DNA from: Frigoribacterium sp. SL97 | Lineage (GTDB): Bacteria > Actinomycetota > Actinomycetes > Actinomycetales > Microbacteriaceae | Reading direction: 5' to 3' | Assembly (NCBI RefSeq): GCF_026625765.1 | Contig: NZ_CP113062.1 | Coordinates: 2,542,001 to 2,606,000, forward strand | Length of the DNA stretch: 64,000 bases | Shown: piece after piece, positions 9,335 to 19,238 of the stretch | Position numbering within the stretch: the first letter of the stretch is position 1 | Layout: every line of letters starts with the position of its first letter | Program-made: the position numbers and the translations under genes | The notes under the pieces: generated by a model | Told to the model about the DNA's origin: nothing | The model's database searches: none | What the model saw: only the letters and a program-made list of their open reading frames with translations

Positions 9335-10071
9335 TGTGTGCCTTTCGTGAGGGGTGTTGCCGTGACCGCCCCGGGCCGGACGGCCCTGGAGCGGATGTCG
9401 GTGGGGCGCCCGGCCGTGACCCCGGCGGGGACGACGAGACGCTGGACGATCGAGAAGAGGATCTCGAGGACGACCGCGAGGGCGATGACGAGGATGGAGC
9501 CCGCCAGCATCTTCGGGTAGTCGTTCGCCCGGAGGCCCGTGATGATGTAGCTGCCGAGACCGCCCGCGCCGACGAAGGTGGCGAGGGTCGCCGTCGCGAC
9601 GACCTGGAGGACGGCGGACCGGATGCCGCCGATCAACAGGGGCAGGCCGAGGGGCATCTCGACCTTCGTCATGATCTGCCACTCGGTCATGCCGACGGCC
9701 CGTGCGGCGTCGACGGTCTTGCGGTCGACGGCCTCGAACCCCGAGTAGGCACCGGCGAGCACCGACGGGATCGCCAGGATGACGAACGAGATGATCGGCG
9801 CGGTGAGGCCGATGCCGACGGACAGGGCGATCAGGGTGATGACGCCGAAGGAGGGCAGGGCACGCGCGCCGCCCGAGATCGAGACGGCGATCGAGCGACC
9901 ACGGCCGGTGTGTCCGATGAGGTACCCGACGGGAACGGCGATCACCGAGGCGATCACCACCGAGAGGGCGCTGTACCAGAGGTGCTGGCCCAGCCTCGTG
10001 GGGATGCCGTCGGCACCCGTCCAGTGGATCGGGTCCGCGAGCCAGGCGAACGCCTCGACGAAGAAGTTCAC
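9331..10071 (-). CDS. Betaine/choline-type ABC transporter permease (second permease)
   Basis: Integral membrane permease of the binding-protein-dependent (MetI-like) fold. The 246 residues start at GTG 10071 (NFFVEAFAWLADP), overlapping the stop of the preceding permease by GTGA. Five to six helices are visible, including LWYSALSVVIASVIAVPVGY and VITLIALSVGIGLTAPIISF. The EAA coupling loop reads DAARAVGMTEWQIMTKVEMPL. It forms a heterodimeric channel with the product of 10068-10754. The C-terminal tail is long and basic. Which of the two permeases corresponds to OpuCB or OpuCD cannot be settled from sequence alone. Confidence 0.92.
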   Translation of the reverse strand: MNFFVEAFAWLADPIHWTGADGIPTRLGQHLWYSALSVVIASVIAVPVGYLIGHTGRGRSIAVSISGGARALPSFGVITLIALSVGIGLTAPIISFVILAIPSVLAGAYSGFEAVDRKTVDAARAVGMTEWQIMTKVEMPLGLPLLIGGIRSAVLQVVATATLATFVGAGGLGSYIITGLRANDYPKMLAGSILVIALAVVLEILFSIVQRLVVPAGVTAGRPTDIRSRAVRPGAVTATPLTKGTQ

Positions 10072-10754
10072 GGCAGCACGACCTTCTGGCGGTCCTGGAG
10101 GGGAGCGACGGGCTTGATCTTGGCGTCCTTGCGGCTCCAGGGCATGAGGACCCGCCCGAGGAGCACGAGCAGGAAGTCCAGCACGAGGGCCATGACGATG
10201 GTGAGCACGATCCCCGCCACGATCTCGGCGGTGATGTCGCGCTGGAAGCCGTCGATGAAGAGGAGTCCCAGACCGTTGACGCCGAGCACCCCTCCGACCG
10301 TGGCGAGGCTGACCGTGCTCACCACGACGACCCGCAGACCGGCGAGCATGACCGGACCCGCCAGGGGGAACTCGACCCTCCAGAACCGTTGCCAGGACGA
10401 GTAGCCCACGGCCGTCGCCGACTGCGTGACGTCGGCCTCGACGGCGGCGAGGGCGTCGGCCACCGATCGGACCATGAGGGCGATGCCGTAGAGGGTGAGG
10501 CCGATGACGATGTTGACGGGACTCCGCAGCGAGGTGCCGAAGACCACCGGCAGGGCGATGAGGAGGGGCAAGGACGGAATCGCGTAGAACAGACCGGCGA
10601 CCGTGAGGATTCCCCTCGACACCCGGTAGCGGTTCGCGAACCAGCCGATGGGCAGCGAGATGACGAACGCCAGGATGACCGGCGGCACGCTCAGGCCGAG
10701 GTGCACGATCGTCTTGTCGAGGATGTAGTCGCTGTTGGACCAGATCCAGTTCAC
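10068..10754 (-). CDS. Betaine/choline-type ABC transporter permease (first permease)
   Basis: First permease of the osmolyte importer, 228 residues from GTG 10754 (NWIWSNSDYILDKTIVHLG). Hydrophobic helices include VPPVILAFVISLPIGWF, SLPLLIALPVVFG and IVAGIVLTIVMALVLDFLLV. The EAA loop for contact with the ATPase reads QSATAVGYSSWQRFWRVEFPL. Start and stop overlap neighbouring genes by 4 bp on both sides, so translation is probably coupled and subunit amounts are matched. As in other OpuB/OpuC-type systems, two permeases sit between the ATPase and the binding protein. Confidence 0.92.
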   Translation of the reverse strand: MNWIWSNSDYILDKTIVHLGLSVPPVILAFVISLPIGWFANRYRVSRGILTVAGLFYAIPSLPLLIALPVVFGTSLRSPVNIVIGLTLYGIALMVRSVADALAAVEADVTQSATAVGYSSWQRFWRVEFPLAGPVMLAGLRVVVVSTVSLATVGGVLGVNGLGLLFIDGFQRDITAEIVAGIVLTIVMALVLDFLLVLLGRVLMPWSRKDAKIKPVAPLQDRQKVVLP

Positions 10755-11587
10755 GACGCCTGCCCACCTCGGACCGACTCGGTCAGCACCCCGGCGGTGC
10801 GCCCGTCGCCGTCCACCACCACCTGCCCGGTCGGCGTCTGCTCGACGTGGAGGGCACGCTTGCCCCGGTTGGCTCCGATGAACTCGGCGACGAAGTCGGT
10901 GGCGGGTGCCGAGAGGATCTCGGCGGGGCTGCCCTGCTGGGCGATCTGGCCGCCCTTCTCGAGGATCACGACCTGGTCGCCGAGGTAGAAGGCCTCGTCG
11001 ATGTCGTGCGTGACGAAGACGACGGTCTTGTCGAGTTCGCGCTGCAACCGGATGAGCTCTTGCTGCAGGTCGGACCGGACGAGCGGATCGACGGCACCGA
11101 AGGGCTCGTCCATGAGCAGGATGTTCGGGTCGACGGCGAGGCCACGGGCCACGCCGACGCGCTGTTGCTGCCCTCCGGACAGCTGGCTCGGGTAACGCTG
11201 GGCCAGGTCACGGTCGAGACCGACGGTGTCCATGAGCTCGAGGGCGCGGTCGCGGGCGACCTTCTTCGACGTGCCCTTGAGGACGGGGACGGTCGCGATG
11301 TTGTCGACGACCTTGCGATGCGGAAGGAGGCCGGAGTTCTGCATGACGTAGCCGATGCTGCGGCGGAGCCCGACGGGCTCGAGGTCGCCGATCGACTTGC
11401 CGTCGATCTCGATGACACCGGAGGTCGGGTCGACCATGCGGTTGATCATCCGCAGGATCGTCGTCTTGCCGCAGCCGCTCGACCCGACGAAGACCGTGGT
11501 CTTCCGGGACGGGATCACCAGGCTGAAGTCGTCCACCGCCAGGGTGCCGTCGGGGTACTGCTTCGTCACGGAACGGAACTCGATCAT
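10751..11587 (-). CDS. Betaine/choline-type ABC transporter ATP-binding protein
   Basis: Cytoplasmic ATPase that powers the compatible-solute importer. The ATG at 11587 gives MIEFRSVTKQYPDGTLAVDD, the normal N terminus; an in-frame extension upstream to 11668 is rejected. Motifs are Walker A VGSSGCGKTTILRMI, Q-loop MQNSGLLPH, signature LSGGQQQRVGVARGL, Walker B LLMDEPFGAVDP and switch VTHDIDEAF. At 278 residues it lacks the paired C-terminal CBS domains of many osmosensing relatives and has only a short tail, so osmotic gating by CBS domains is not expected. It is the first gene of the four-gene operon 11587-8399. The divergent-side neighbour at 11716 is a TetR gene on the same strand. Confidence 0.93.
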   Translation of the reverse strand: MIEFRSVTKQYPDGTLAVDDFSLVIPSRKTTVFVGSSGCGKTTILRMINRMVDPTSGVIEIDGKSIGDLEPVGLRRSIGYVMQNSGLLPHRKVVDNIATVPVLKGTSKKVARDRALELMDTVGLDRDLAQRYPSQLSGGQQQRVGVARGLAVDPNILLMDEPFGAVDPLVRSDLQQELIRLQRELDKTVVFVTHDIDEAFYLGDQVVILEKGGQIAQQGSPAEILSAPATDFVAEFIGANRGKRALHVEQTPTGQVVVDGDGRTAGVLTESVRGGQAS

Positions 11588-11715
11588 GGGTGGCTCATTC
11601 CTCGTGGGCAGCACGAATCGACACTTGCCAGGGCGTTCACCCAACCACAGATCCCGACGAAGCGTCACCGACCCCGCCGGGGCCCCCGACGCCGGCCGTC
11701 ACACGGCCGACGAGG

Positions 11716-12405
11716 TCAGTGCGCGCCGACGAGGGGCTCGAGGTAGCCCGTCAGGACCGTGCGGCACTGGTCGACGAAGCGGCCGTCGCCCTCGGCGTCG
11801 TCGATGAAGGCGCGCGCCAACAGGGCGTTGGCGATCTCGACCGCCACCTGGAGGCCCAGCTCGAGCTCGTCGGTGCGCGGCACCGAGCAGTGGTCGACGA
11901 GCACGGCGAGCAGCTGCTCGGCCAGGGGGCTCGTGTACTGGCGCGTCTCGGGCGTGCGCACGTCGGGTGCGTCGCCGAAGCGGATGGCCCGGAAACCGGG
12001 CTCGCTGCGGTACATCTCGGCCTTGGCGTCGACGAACAGGTCGACGGCACGACGCCAGTCGGTGACGGCGTCGTCGGACACGGCCTCGTCGACCCGGACG
12101 GTCAGACGCTGGACGGAACGCAGGGCGAGCGCGTCGACGACGGCGATGCGGTCGGGGAAGTAGCGGTAGACCGTGCCGATCGAGGCGCCCGCCCGCTCGG
12201 CGACCATGGCCGTCGTCAGACGCTCGTAGCCGATCTCGTCGATGATGGCCGCGGCCGCGTCGAGCAGCCCGGTGAGCCGCGCGGAACTGCGAGCCTGGAC
12301 CGGCTCGTTCCTCAGCAGCGGTGAACCCCCGGGCAGTGCGTCATTGACGTCGGTGACGAGCAACGTTTCTCCGTTTCGTGGCGATGCCTCGACGGGGTCG
12401 GGCAC
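11716..12405 (-). CDS. TetR family transcriptional regulator
   Basis: A 229-residue DNA-binding repressor candidate. After a disordered N terminus of about 35 residues, the TetR helix-turn-helix reads LTTAMVAERAGASIGTVYRYFPDR (about residues 64-87). A helical ligand and dimerisation domain follows, resembling the TetR_C group that regulates exporters or catabolic genes. The GTG start at 12405 is the longest reasonable choice; no better ATG precedes the HTH. It is transcribed in the same direction as the osmolyte importer, 128 bp upstream, and is divergent from the SRAP gene, so either could be its target. The inducer is unknown. Confidence 0.85.
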   Translation of the reverse strand: MPDPVEASPRNGETLLVTDVNDALPGGSPLLRNEPVQARSSARLTGLLDAAAAIIDEIGYERLTTAMVAERAGASIGTVYRYFPDRIAVVDALALRSVQRLTVRVDEAVSDDAVTDWRRAVDLFVDAKAEMYRSEPGFRAIRFGDAPDVRTPETRQYTSPLAEQLLAVLVDHCSVPRTDELELGLQVAVEIANALLARAFIDDAEGDGRFVDQCRTVLTGYLEPLVGAH

Positions 12406-12478
12406 GGTGCGATGACGTCGGAAGGGGGACCGTGGTGGCGGTCACCGGATGTCGGCGGCTGCCACCAGAATGGATCGC

Positions 12479-13207
12479 ATGTGCGGACGATTCGTGATGG
12501 CACGCGCCTCGAGCGACCTGGTGGCCCTGTTCGACGTCGATGTATCAGGAGACACTCTCCCAGAGCCTTCCTGGAATATCGCTCCGACCCGGCCGGTGAG
12601 TCTGCTCGTCGACGCGGCTCCTCGGGGCGAGGACGCCGGCGGCCCGCCGGTCCGACGGCTCGCCGCGGCGCGGTGGGGTCTCGTGCCCGGTGGCTCGGCA
12701 GGGCCCGACTCCGGTCCCCCGCTGTTCAACGCGCGGTCCGAGTCGGTCGCCGAGAAGCCGTCGTTCCGCGACGCCGTGGTCTCGCGCCGCGGCCTGGTCC
12801 CGGCCACCGGGTGGTACGAGTGGCAGACCCTGCCCGACGGCTCGAAGCGCCCCGTCCTCGTGCGGCTGCCCGACGACGAGGTGGTGCTGTTCGGCGCGCT
12901 CTACGAGTGGTGGCGAGACCCGTCGGCCGAGGTGGGCGCCCCGTCTCGGTGGCTGTTGTCGACGACCGTGTTGACCCGCGCCTCCTCGGGTCCGGTGTCC
13001 GAGGTGCACGACCGCATGCCGGTGCTCGTCGGCACCGACGTCATGGACGACTGGCTCGACCCCGAGACCGAGGGCGACGACGACCTGGTGCAGGGCATCG
13101 CCGGCCTCAGCGACGAGATCGCCGCGCGCCTGCTGCACCACGAGGTCGGCCCCGAGGTCGGCTCGTCGTCGGTCGACCACCCCGGTCTGCTGGCCCCCGT
13201 CGGCTGA
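12479..13207 (+). CDS. SRAP (SOS response-associated peptidase, YedK/HMCES) family protein
   Basis: SRAP proteins covalently trap abasic sites in single-stranded DNA through their N-terminal cysteine. I choose ATG 12479 because it puts Cys at position 2 (MCGRFVMA), as the chemistry requires; an upstream ATG at 12470 would not. Other conserved blocks are PSWNIAPT (near residue 36), NARSESVAEKPSFR, RGLVPATGWYEW with the conserved Glu, and VHDRMPVLV with the conserved His. The length of 242 residues fits. No SOS box is seen in front of it despite the family name. An exact copy of the 16-bp word (12973-12988) encodes TRASSG in a loop. Confidence 0.92.
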   Translation: MCGRFVMARASSDLVALFDVDVSGDTLPEPSWNIAPTRPVSLLVDAAPRGEDAGGPPVRRLAAARWGLVPGGSAGPDSGPPLFNARSESVAEKPSFRDAVVSRRGLVPATGWYEWQTLPDGSKRPVLVRLPDDEVVLFGALYEWWRDPSAEVGAPSRWLLSTTVLTRASSGPVSEVHDRMPVLVGTDVMDDWLDPETEGDDDLVQGIAGLSDEIAARLLHHEVGPEVGSSSVDHPGLLAPVG

Positions 13208-13222
13208 TCCGGTCCGCCGGCG

Positions 13223-13242
13223 GTCCGTCCGTCCGTCCGTCC
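13223..13242. repeat. GTCC microsatellite, five units
   Basis: Five perfect tandem copies of GTCC lie 28 bp before the App1-type phosphatase start and 15 bp after the SRAP stop. Slippage here could change the promoter or leader spacing of the downstream gene; that is inference. Confidence 0.9.
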
Positions 13243-13269
13243 GACGACCCATCGTGCGAGACTGACCGG

Positions 13270-14310
13270 ATGCCCGACACCCGCAAGGCACCGCCCGCCG
13301 CCGTCGAGCCCTTCCTCCACCGAGCGGCCCGCATCGAGAACTCGGTCCACCGTTTCCGCGAGAAGCGAGCCCGACGCCGCGGCCTCCTGCCCACCGTCGT
13401 GCCGTACACCGGCTACGGCGCTCCCGGATGGGCGCGGGTGCTGTCCCGGGTCCTGCTCACCCGGACGGGCACACTGTCGGGCGTGGACCGCCTCAACGTC
13501 CGGGGGTGGCGCAGCTTCACCAGCGTGCCCGTCGAGAAGGCCCTGGTCGAGGTCTCGCTCGGCGGTCGCGTCCAACGCGTCCAGGCCGACCGCGGTGGCG
13601 TGCTCGACGCGCGCATTGCCGTCGACCTCGAACCCGGCTGGCACGTCGCGACCCTGAGCACCGAGGGGTCCGTGCCGGTCGAGGCGCCGATCTTCGTCAT
13701 CGATCCGGAGGCGCGGTTCGGCATCGTCTCGGACATCGACGACACCGTGATGGTCACCTCGTTGCCCCGGCCGCTGCTCGCGGCCTGGAACACCTTCGTG
13801 CTCAACGAGCACGCCCGGCGCCCGGTGCCCGGCATGGCCGTGCTCTACGAGCGCCTGAACGCGGCGAACCCCGGGTGCCCCGTCATCTACCTCTCGACGG
13901 GCGCCTGGAACGTGGCGCCGACGCTGTCCCGCTTCCTGTCCCGCAACCTGTACCCGAGCGGCGCACTCCTGTTGACCGACTGGGGCCCCACCCACGACCG
14001 GATCTTCCGCAGCGGTCGCCTGCACAAACAGGAGTCCCTGCGCCGCCTCGCCGACGAGTTCCCCGAGCTCAAGTGGCTGCTCGTCGGCGACGACGGGCAG
14101 CACGACGAAGAGCTGTACGGCACGTTCCTGCACGACCACCCCGAGAACGTGGCCGCCGTGGCGATCCGTCAGCTGTCGCCGAGCGAGGCCGTGCTGGCCG
14201 GTGGACGGTCGCGGTCGGAACACGCCGAGGGCAGCGACGTCGTCTGGGTGTCGGCACCCGACGGCGCCGGCCTGTGGGAACAACTCCTCGACAACGGCGT
14301 GATCGACTGA
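13270..14310 (+). CDS. App1/DUF2183 family phosphatidate phosphatase-like protein
   Basis: A 346-residue protein of the App1 family (DUF2183), HAD-type phosphatases related to yeast phosphatidate phosphatase. The HAD nucleophile motif is SDIDDTVMVTS (about residues 156-166). IYLSTGAWNVAP gives the second motif, HKQESLRRL the lysine motif, and LLVGDDGQHDEELYG the acidic metal motif. The region before it (about 40-145) is the usual all-beta domain. ATG at 13270. The activity on phosphatidate in bacteria is inferred from the family. It follows the SRAP gene by 62 bp, with the GTCC repeat between. Confidence 0.88.
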   Translation: MPDTRKAPPAAVEPFLHRAARIENSVHRFREKRARRRGLLPTVVPYTGYGAPGWARVLSRVLLTRTGTLSGVDRLNVRGWRSFTSVPVEKALVEVSLGGRVQRVQADRGGVLDARIAVDLEPGWHVATLSTEGSVPVEAPIFVIDPEARFGIVSDIDDTVMVTSLPRPLLAAWNTFVLNEHARRPVPGMAVLYERLNAANPGCPVIYLSTGAWNVAPTLSRFLSRNLYPSGALLLTDWGPTHDRIFRSGRLHKQESLRRLADEFPELKWLLVGDDGQHDEELYGTFLHDHPENVAAVAIRQLSPSEAVLAGGRSRSEHAEGSDVVWVSAPDGAGLWEQLLDNGVID

Positions 14311-14405
14311 CCCTGGTAGCTCGTGGTGGTCCTGTAATAGTGGGATAGTCCTGTTTTGTGGGTCGACATGGCTGCTATCGTGGATCATCCCGAGATTGGA
14401 GCATC
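14311..14405 (+). promoter_or_regulatory. Probable hipBA promoter and operator region
   Basis: The 95 bp before hipB are locally AT-richer than the surroundings. They contain a direct repeat GTCCTGT at 14329 and 14348 (19 bp apart) and a small palindrome GGATCATCC at 14382-14390. HipB proteins bind repeated operators in front of their own operon, so these are candidate sites. No footprint-quality consensus is visible. Confidence 0.45.
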
Positions 14406-14768
14406 GTGTTCGACGACGACCAGGCCGCACGAGTGCCGGTGCCCCCGCTCGTGTCGACGGACGAGCGTGAACGCCAGGTCGGCGAGCAGGTCCGTCGCCT
14501 GAGGCTCGACAGGGGACTCGACCAGCTCGAACTCGCCCGACGGGCCGACCTGTCCCCCAGCACGGTGCAGTCCCTCGAGGCCGGCCGCGGCAGCACGTTG
14601 CGCACGCTCGTCCGCGTCCTGCGGGCCCTCGGTGCCGACGACGTCCTCGGGGGCATCGCCCCGGCGAGCGCCGTCAGCCCGCTCGACGTGCTGCGGTCGG
14701 CGGGCGACGAGCCGCGACGTCGGGTGTATCGCCCGCGGGGCGGACGATCGCCGGGCGGCGACTCGTGA
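14406..14768 (+). CDS. hipB: HipB-type antitoxin, XRE family
   Basis: Antitoxin and autorepressor of a type II toxin-antitoxin module. From GTG 14406 the protein has 120 residues. An XRE helix-turn-helix spans about residues 25-80 (VGEQVRRLRLDRGLDQLELA, then LSPSTVQSLEAGRGSTLRTL). A basic disordered tail (RRRVYRPRGGRSPGG) follows that probably contacts HipA. A weak site, TTGGAGC, precedes the start. The stop overlaps the hipA GTG by 4 bp, so translation is coupled. The family binds HipA and keeps it inactive on DNA. Confidence 0.88.
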   Translation: MFDDDQAARVPVPPLVSTDERERQVGEQVRRLRLDRGLDQLELARRADLSPSTVQSLEAGRGSTLRTLVRVLRALGADDVLGGIAPASAVSPLDVLRSAGDEPRRRVYRPRGGRSPGGDS

Positions 14769-16048
14769 GCTGGGTCCCGGTCCGGGCGGTCGAGGTGACG
14801 GCGTGGGGTCTCCGGGTGGGGGCCGTGGCGCTCGACCCGGGGATCGGGGCGTACGTCTTCGAGTACTACCCGGACTGGGTGGCGCGCGGCATCGAGTTGG
14901 CACCACTGACGATGCCGGTGCGTACGCGGCGGCACGTCTTCCCGCAGTTGCCCGAGGCGACGTTCCATCGCCTGCCCGCCGTGCTGGCGGACGCGATGCC
15001 GGACGACTTCGGCAATGCGGTGATCGACGCCTGGTTGGTGCGCCAGGGGGTGTCACGGCAGCAGGTGAGCCCGCTCGACCGGTTGGCGTACATGGCGGAC
15101 CGGGCCATGGGGGCGTTGGAGTTCCGGCCGGCGCGGGGACCGCGTCAGCGGACGACGAGCGCGGTCGAACTGAGTGCGCTCGTCGAGGGGGCACGCAGCG
15201 TGCTGGACGCCAGCTTCGGCGACGACCGCGAGGCGGAGTCGGCGATCAGGTCGTTGATCCAGGTGGGGACGTCGGCGGGTGGGGCGCGGGCGAAGGCGGT
15301 GGTCGCGTGGAACCGTGGCACGGGCGAGATCCGGTCGGGCCAGGTGGCGGCGCCGGACGGGTTCGAGCACTGGTTGATCAAGCTGGACGGGGTGGGCCCG
15401 GACTCCGAGCTGGGGTCGGGAGGTCTCGCCGGACGGGTCGAGTACGCGTATTCGCTGATGGCGGGGGCGGCGGGGATCGACATGGCCGAGTGCCGGTTGC
15501 TCGACGAGAACGGGCGGTCGCACTTCATGACGCGTCGATTCGACCGCCGGGCCGAGGGCAAGGCCCACGTCCTCACGCTGTGCGGGGCGGCCCATCTCGA
15601 CTTCCGGCAGCGACAGGCCCACGACTACGGGCAGCTGTTCGACGCCGTCCGTCGGATGGGGTCGGGCGACGAGGCGATGGCGCAGGCGTTCCGCCGGATG
15701 GTCTTCAACGTGCTGGCGGCCAACAACGACGACCACACGAAGAACTCGTCGTTCCTGTTGGCGGGGCCCGAGGCGTCGTGGGGGCTGTCGCCCGCGTACG
15801 ACGTGACGTTCGCGCACAACCCGACCGGGCGGTGGACGTACCAGCACCTCATGGGGGTGGACGGCGTCTTCCGCGATGTCTCGAGGGCCGACGTGATGCG
15901 CCTGGCGGACCGTTTCCTGGTGCGGGACGCGTCGGGCATCGTCGACGAGGTGCGTGACGCGGTGGGGCGGTGGCGGTCGTTCGCCGACGAGGCCGGTCTG
16001 CCCCGCGAGGCGGTCGTCCACGTCGAGGAGGCGCTGCCCGGCTGGTGA
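14765..16048 (+). CDS. hipA: HipA-type serine/threonine kinase toxin
   Basis: HipA kinases inactivate glutamyl-tRNA synthetase or related targets and induce dormancy. The 427-residue protein starts at GTG 14765. It has the N-terminal subdomain (EVTAWGLRVGAVAL), the P-loop-like GTSAGGARAKA near residue 170, where a lysine is retained, LIKLDG, and the HipA hallmark MTRRFDR. The catalytic loop is AANNDDHTKNSSFLL near 317-331, with Asp, His, Lys and Asn, followed by the metal-binding LSPAYDVT. All catalytic elements look intact, so the toxin is probably active. Nothing in the flanks shows a mobile element. Target identity is not readable. Confidence 0.9.
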   Translation: MSWVPVRAVEVTAWGLRVGAVALDPGIGAYVFEYYPDWVARGIELAPLTMPVRTRRHVFPQLPEATFHRLPAVLADAMPDDFGNAVIDAWLVRQGVSRQQVSPLDRLAYMADRAMGALEFRPARGPRQRTTSAVELSALVEGARSVLDASFGDDREAESAIRSLIQVGTSAGGARAKAVVAWNRGTGEIRSGQVAAPDGFEHWLIKLDGVGPDSELGSGGLAGRVEYAYSLMAGAAGIDMAECRLLDENGRSHFMTRRFDRRAEGKAHVLTLCGAAHLDFRQRQAHDYGQLFDAVRRMGSGDEAMAQAFRRMVFNVLAANNDDHTKNSSFLLAGPEASWGLSPAYDVTFAHNPTGRWTYQHLMGVDGVFRDVSRADVMRLADRFLVRDASGIVDEVRDAVGRWRSFADEAGLPREAVVHVEEALPGW

Positions 16049-16126
16049 GGACGCCGGCGCCTCGGCGCCCGGGCCTCGGCCCCGCACCGGGGGTGGCCGA
16101 TGTCGGTGGGGGTTCGTAGACTCCGT

Positions 16127-16142
16127 TCGAACACACATTCGA
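16127..16142 (+). promoter_or_regulatory. LexA/SOS box candidate
   Basis: TCGAACACACATTCGA differs by one base from the actinobacterial LexA palindrome TCGAAC-N4-GTTCGA. It sits 15 bp before the start of the small gene at 16158, where LexA would block transcription. A perfect relative precedes dnaE2 at 22195. Confidence 0.8.
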
Positions 16143-16157
16143 ACGAGAGGTCGGCAG

Positions 16158-16484
16158 ATGAGGGTGGACGAGAAGGTCCCGGTCGAGACGACCGCCGACG
16201 GGGCGCCCCTGCGCTTCGAGTGGCGGGGGGTCGTGTACGGCGTCGTCAGTTCGCCCGAACTCTGGGTCACTCGGACCGACTGGTGGCGATCGGCGACCCG
16301 GGCACCACGCGGGGCGAGCGCGCACCTGCTCGAGATGACGGTCTGGCGGGTCGACGCCGTGCCGCTCACGGACGGTGCCCACCGGGTCGACGGCACCTTC
16401 GACCTGGCGCTCGACGGCCGAGGCGACTCGTGGTTGCTGCTCGGGGTGTTCGACGACCGGGTCGAGCAGCAGCTGTTCGCCTGA
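16158..16484 (+). CDS. Small SOS-box protein, DUF6504-like
   Basis: A 108-residue protein starting MRVDEKVPVETTADG and rich in Trp and Arg (RFEWRGVVYGV, WVTRTDWWR). The C terminus is WLLLGVFDDRVEQQLFA. I believe it is the small DUF6504-type protein found with the actinobacterial imuA'-imuB-dnaE2 mutasome, though that match is from memory. The LexA box 15 bp upstream supports an SOS role. Unusually, it stands about 6 kb from dnaE2, in its own transcription unit between hipA and pnuC. No catalytic motif is recognisable; a small beta-rich accessory fold is likely. Function unknown. Confidence 0.75.
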   Translation: MRVDEKVPVETTADGAPLRFEWRGVVYGVVSSPELWVTRTDWWRSATRAPRGASAHLLEMTVWRVDAVPLTDGAHRVDGTFDLALDGRGDSWLLLGVFDDRVEQQLFA

Positions 16485-16636
16485 ACCCGGGGCGTCCGTC
16501 GGACGACGGTGGCCGGTGAGCCGTGCGACGTCGGGAATTCCCCCCGTGCCACACTCGTTGACGCACCAGGCGCCCTGCGCCCCGGGGACGCCGTGGTCCC
16601 GCACCACCCGCCTCCCCGACCGAAGAGAGCCTCCCG

Positions 16637-17320
16637 ATGAATCCGTTGCTGTGGTTGTTCGACGCGCAGGTGCACATCGGCGACCAGACGATCCTCTGGC
16701 GCGAGGTGGTGGGCAACGTCTTCGGCCTGCTCAGCGCCCTCGGCGGCATGAGGCGCAAGGTCTGGGCCTGGCCGATCGGCATCGTGGGCAACGCGCTGCT
16801 GTTCACCGTCTTCCTCGGCGCGGTGTTCGACACCCCCAACCCGGTGAACCTGCTCGGGCAGGCCGCACGCCAGGTGATGTTCATCGTGGTGTCGATCTAC
16901 GGCTGGTACCGCTGGAAGCACGCCGACGACGCCGGCGGCGCGGCCGTCGAGCCCCGCTGGGCGGGGTGGAAGAACCGGGTGCTGATCGTCGTCGTCCTCG
17001 TCGGCGGCACCGCCGCGTTGACCCCCTTGTTCCGCCTGCTGGGGTCGTACGAACCCGTGTGGGCCGACGCCTGGATCTTCACCGGGTCGCTCCTCGCCAC
17101 CTACGGCATGGCCAAGGGCTGGGTCGAGTTCTGGTTGATCTGGGTCGCGGTCGACCTCGTCGGCACTCCCCTGTTGTTCAGCGCCGGCTACTACGCGTCG
17201 GCGTTCATGTACGTCTTCTACGGCGCCTTCACGCTCGCGGGGTTCGTCGTCTGGGCTCGCACCCGGCGGCAGAAGCCCAAGGTCGAGACGCTCTGGCCCG
17301 ATCCGACGCTGCAACGCTGA
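16637..17320 (+). CDS. pnuC: Nicotinamide riboside transporter PnuC
   Basis: PnuC facilitates uptake of nicotinamide riboside for NAD salvage, with trapping by a cytosolic kinase. The 227-residue protein has about seven helices. The signature WPIGIVGNALLFTVFLGAVF and the NPVNLLGQAARQVMF/YGWYRWK region correspond to the ligand-binding WxxN/Q motifs. W-x-x-VDLVGTPLLFSAGYY is the second half of the internal repeat. ATG 16637 follows GAAGAGAG. The 150-bp leader (16485-16636) holds no riboswitch I can recognise. Confidence 0.93.
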   Translation: MNPLLWLFDAQVHIGDQTILWREVVGNVFGLLSALGGMRRKVWAWPIGIVGNALLFTVFLGAVFDTPNPVNLLGQAARQVMFIVVSIYGWYRWKHADDAGGAAVEPRWAGWKNRVLIVVVLVGGTAALTPLFRLLGSYEPVWADAWIFTGSLLATYGMAKGWVEFWLIWVAVDLVGTPLLFSAGYYASAFMYVFYGAFTLAGFVVWARTRRQKPKVETLWPDPTLQR

Positions 17321-17354
17321 TCCCGGCCCCGGCGCGCGCTGGTTTGATGAGCGC

Positions 17355-19136
<1,782 letters not shown>

Positions 19137-19139
19137 CCC

Positions 19140-19155
19140 GACCCGCGCCTCCTCG
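19140..19155 (+). repeat. Copy of the dispersed 16-bp word
   Basis: An exact copy of GACCCGCGCCTCCTCG lies 3 bp after the stop of the GH15 gene and 14 bp before its terminator hairpin. Confidence 0.85.
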
Positions 19156-19169
19156 GCTGCCGGACGCGA

Positions 19170-19207
19170 CGACGGCCGCCCTGCTCGGGAGAGCGGGGCG
19201 GCCGTCG
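19170..19207. terminator. Bidirectional hairpin terminator
   Basis: CGACGGCCGCCC pairs perfectly with GGGCGGCCGTCG around a partly paired centre with loop GGGA. It lies between the convergent GH15 and zwf genes. There is no U tract. Confidence 0.85.
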
Positions 19208-19238
19208 AGGTCTGCCGGTCAGGAGTGCGCGACCAGGA

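Noticed and set aside
16485..16636. NAD- or preQ1-type riboswitch before pnuC
   Set aside because: No conserved core or convincing pseudoknot seen; only generic GC-rich pairing.
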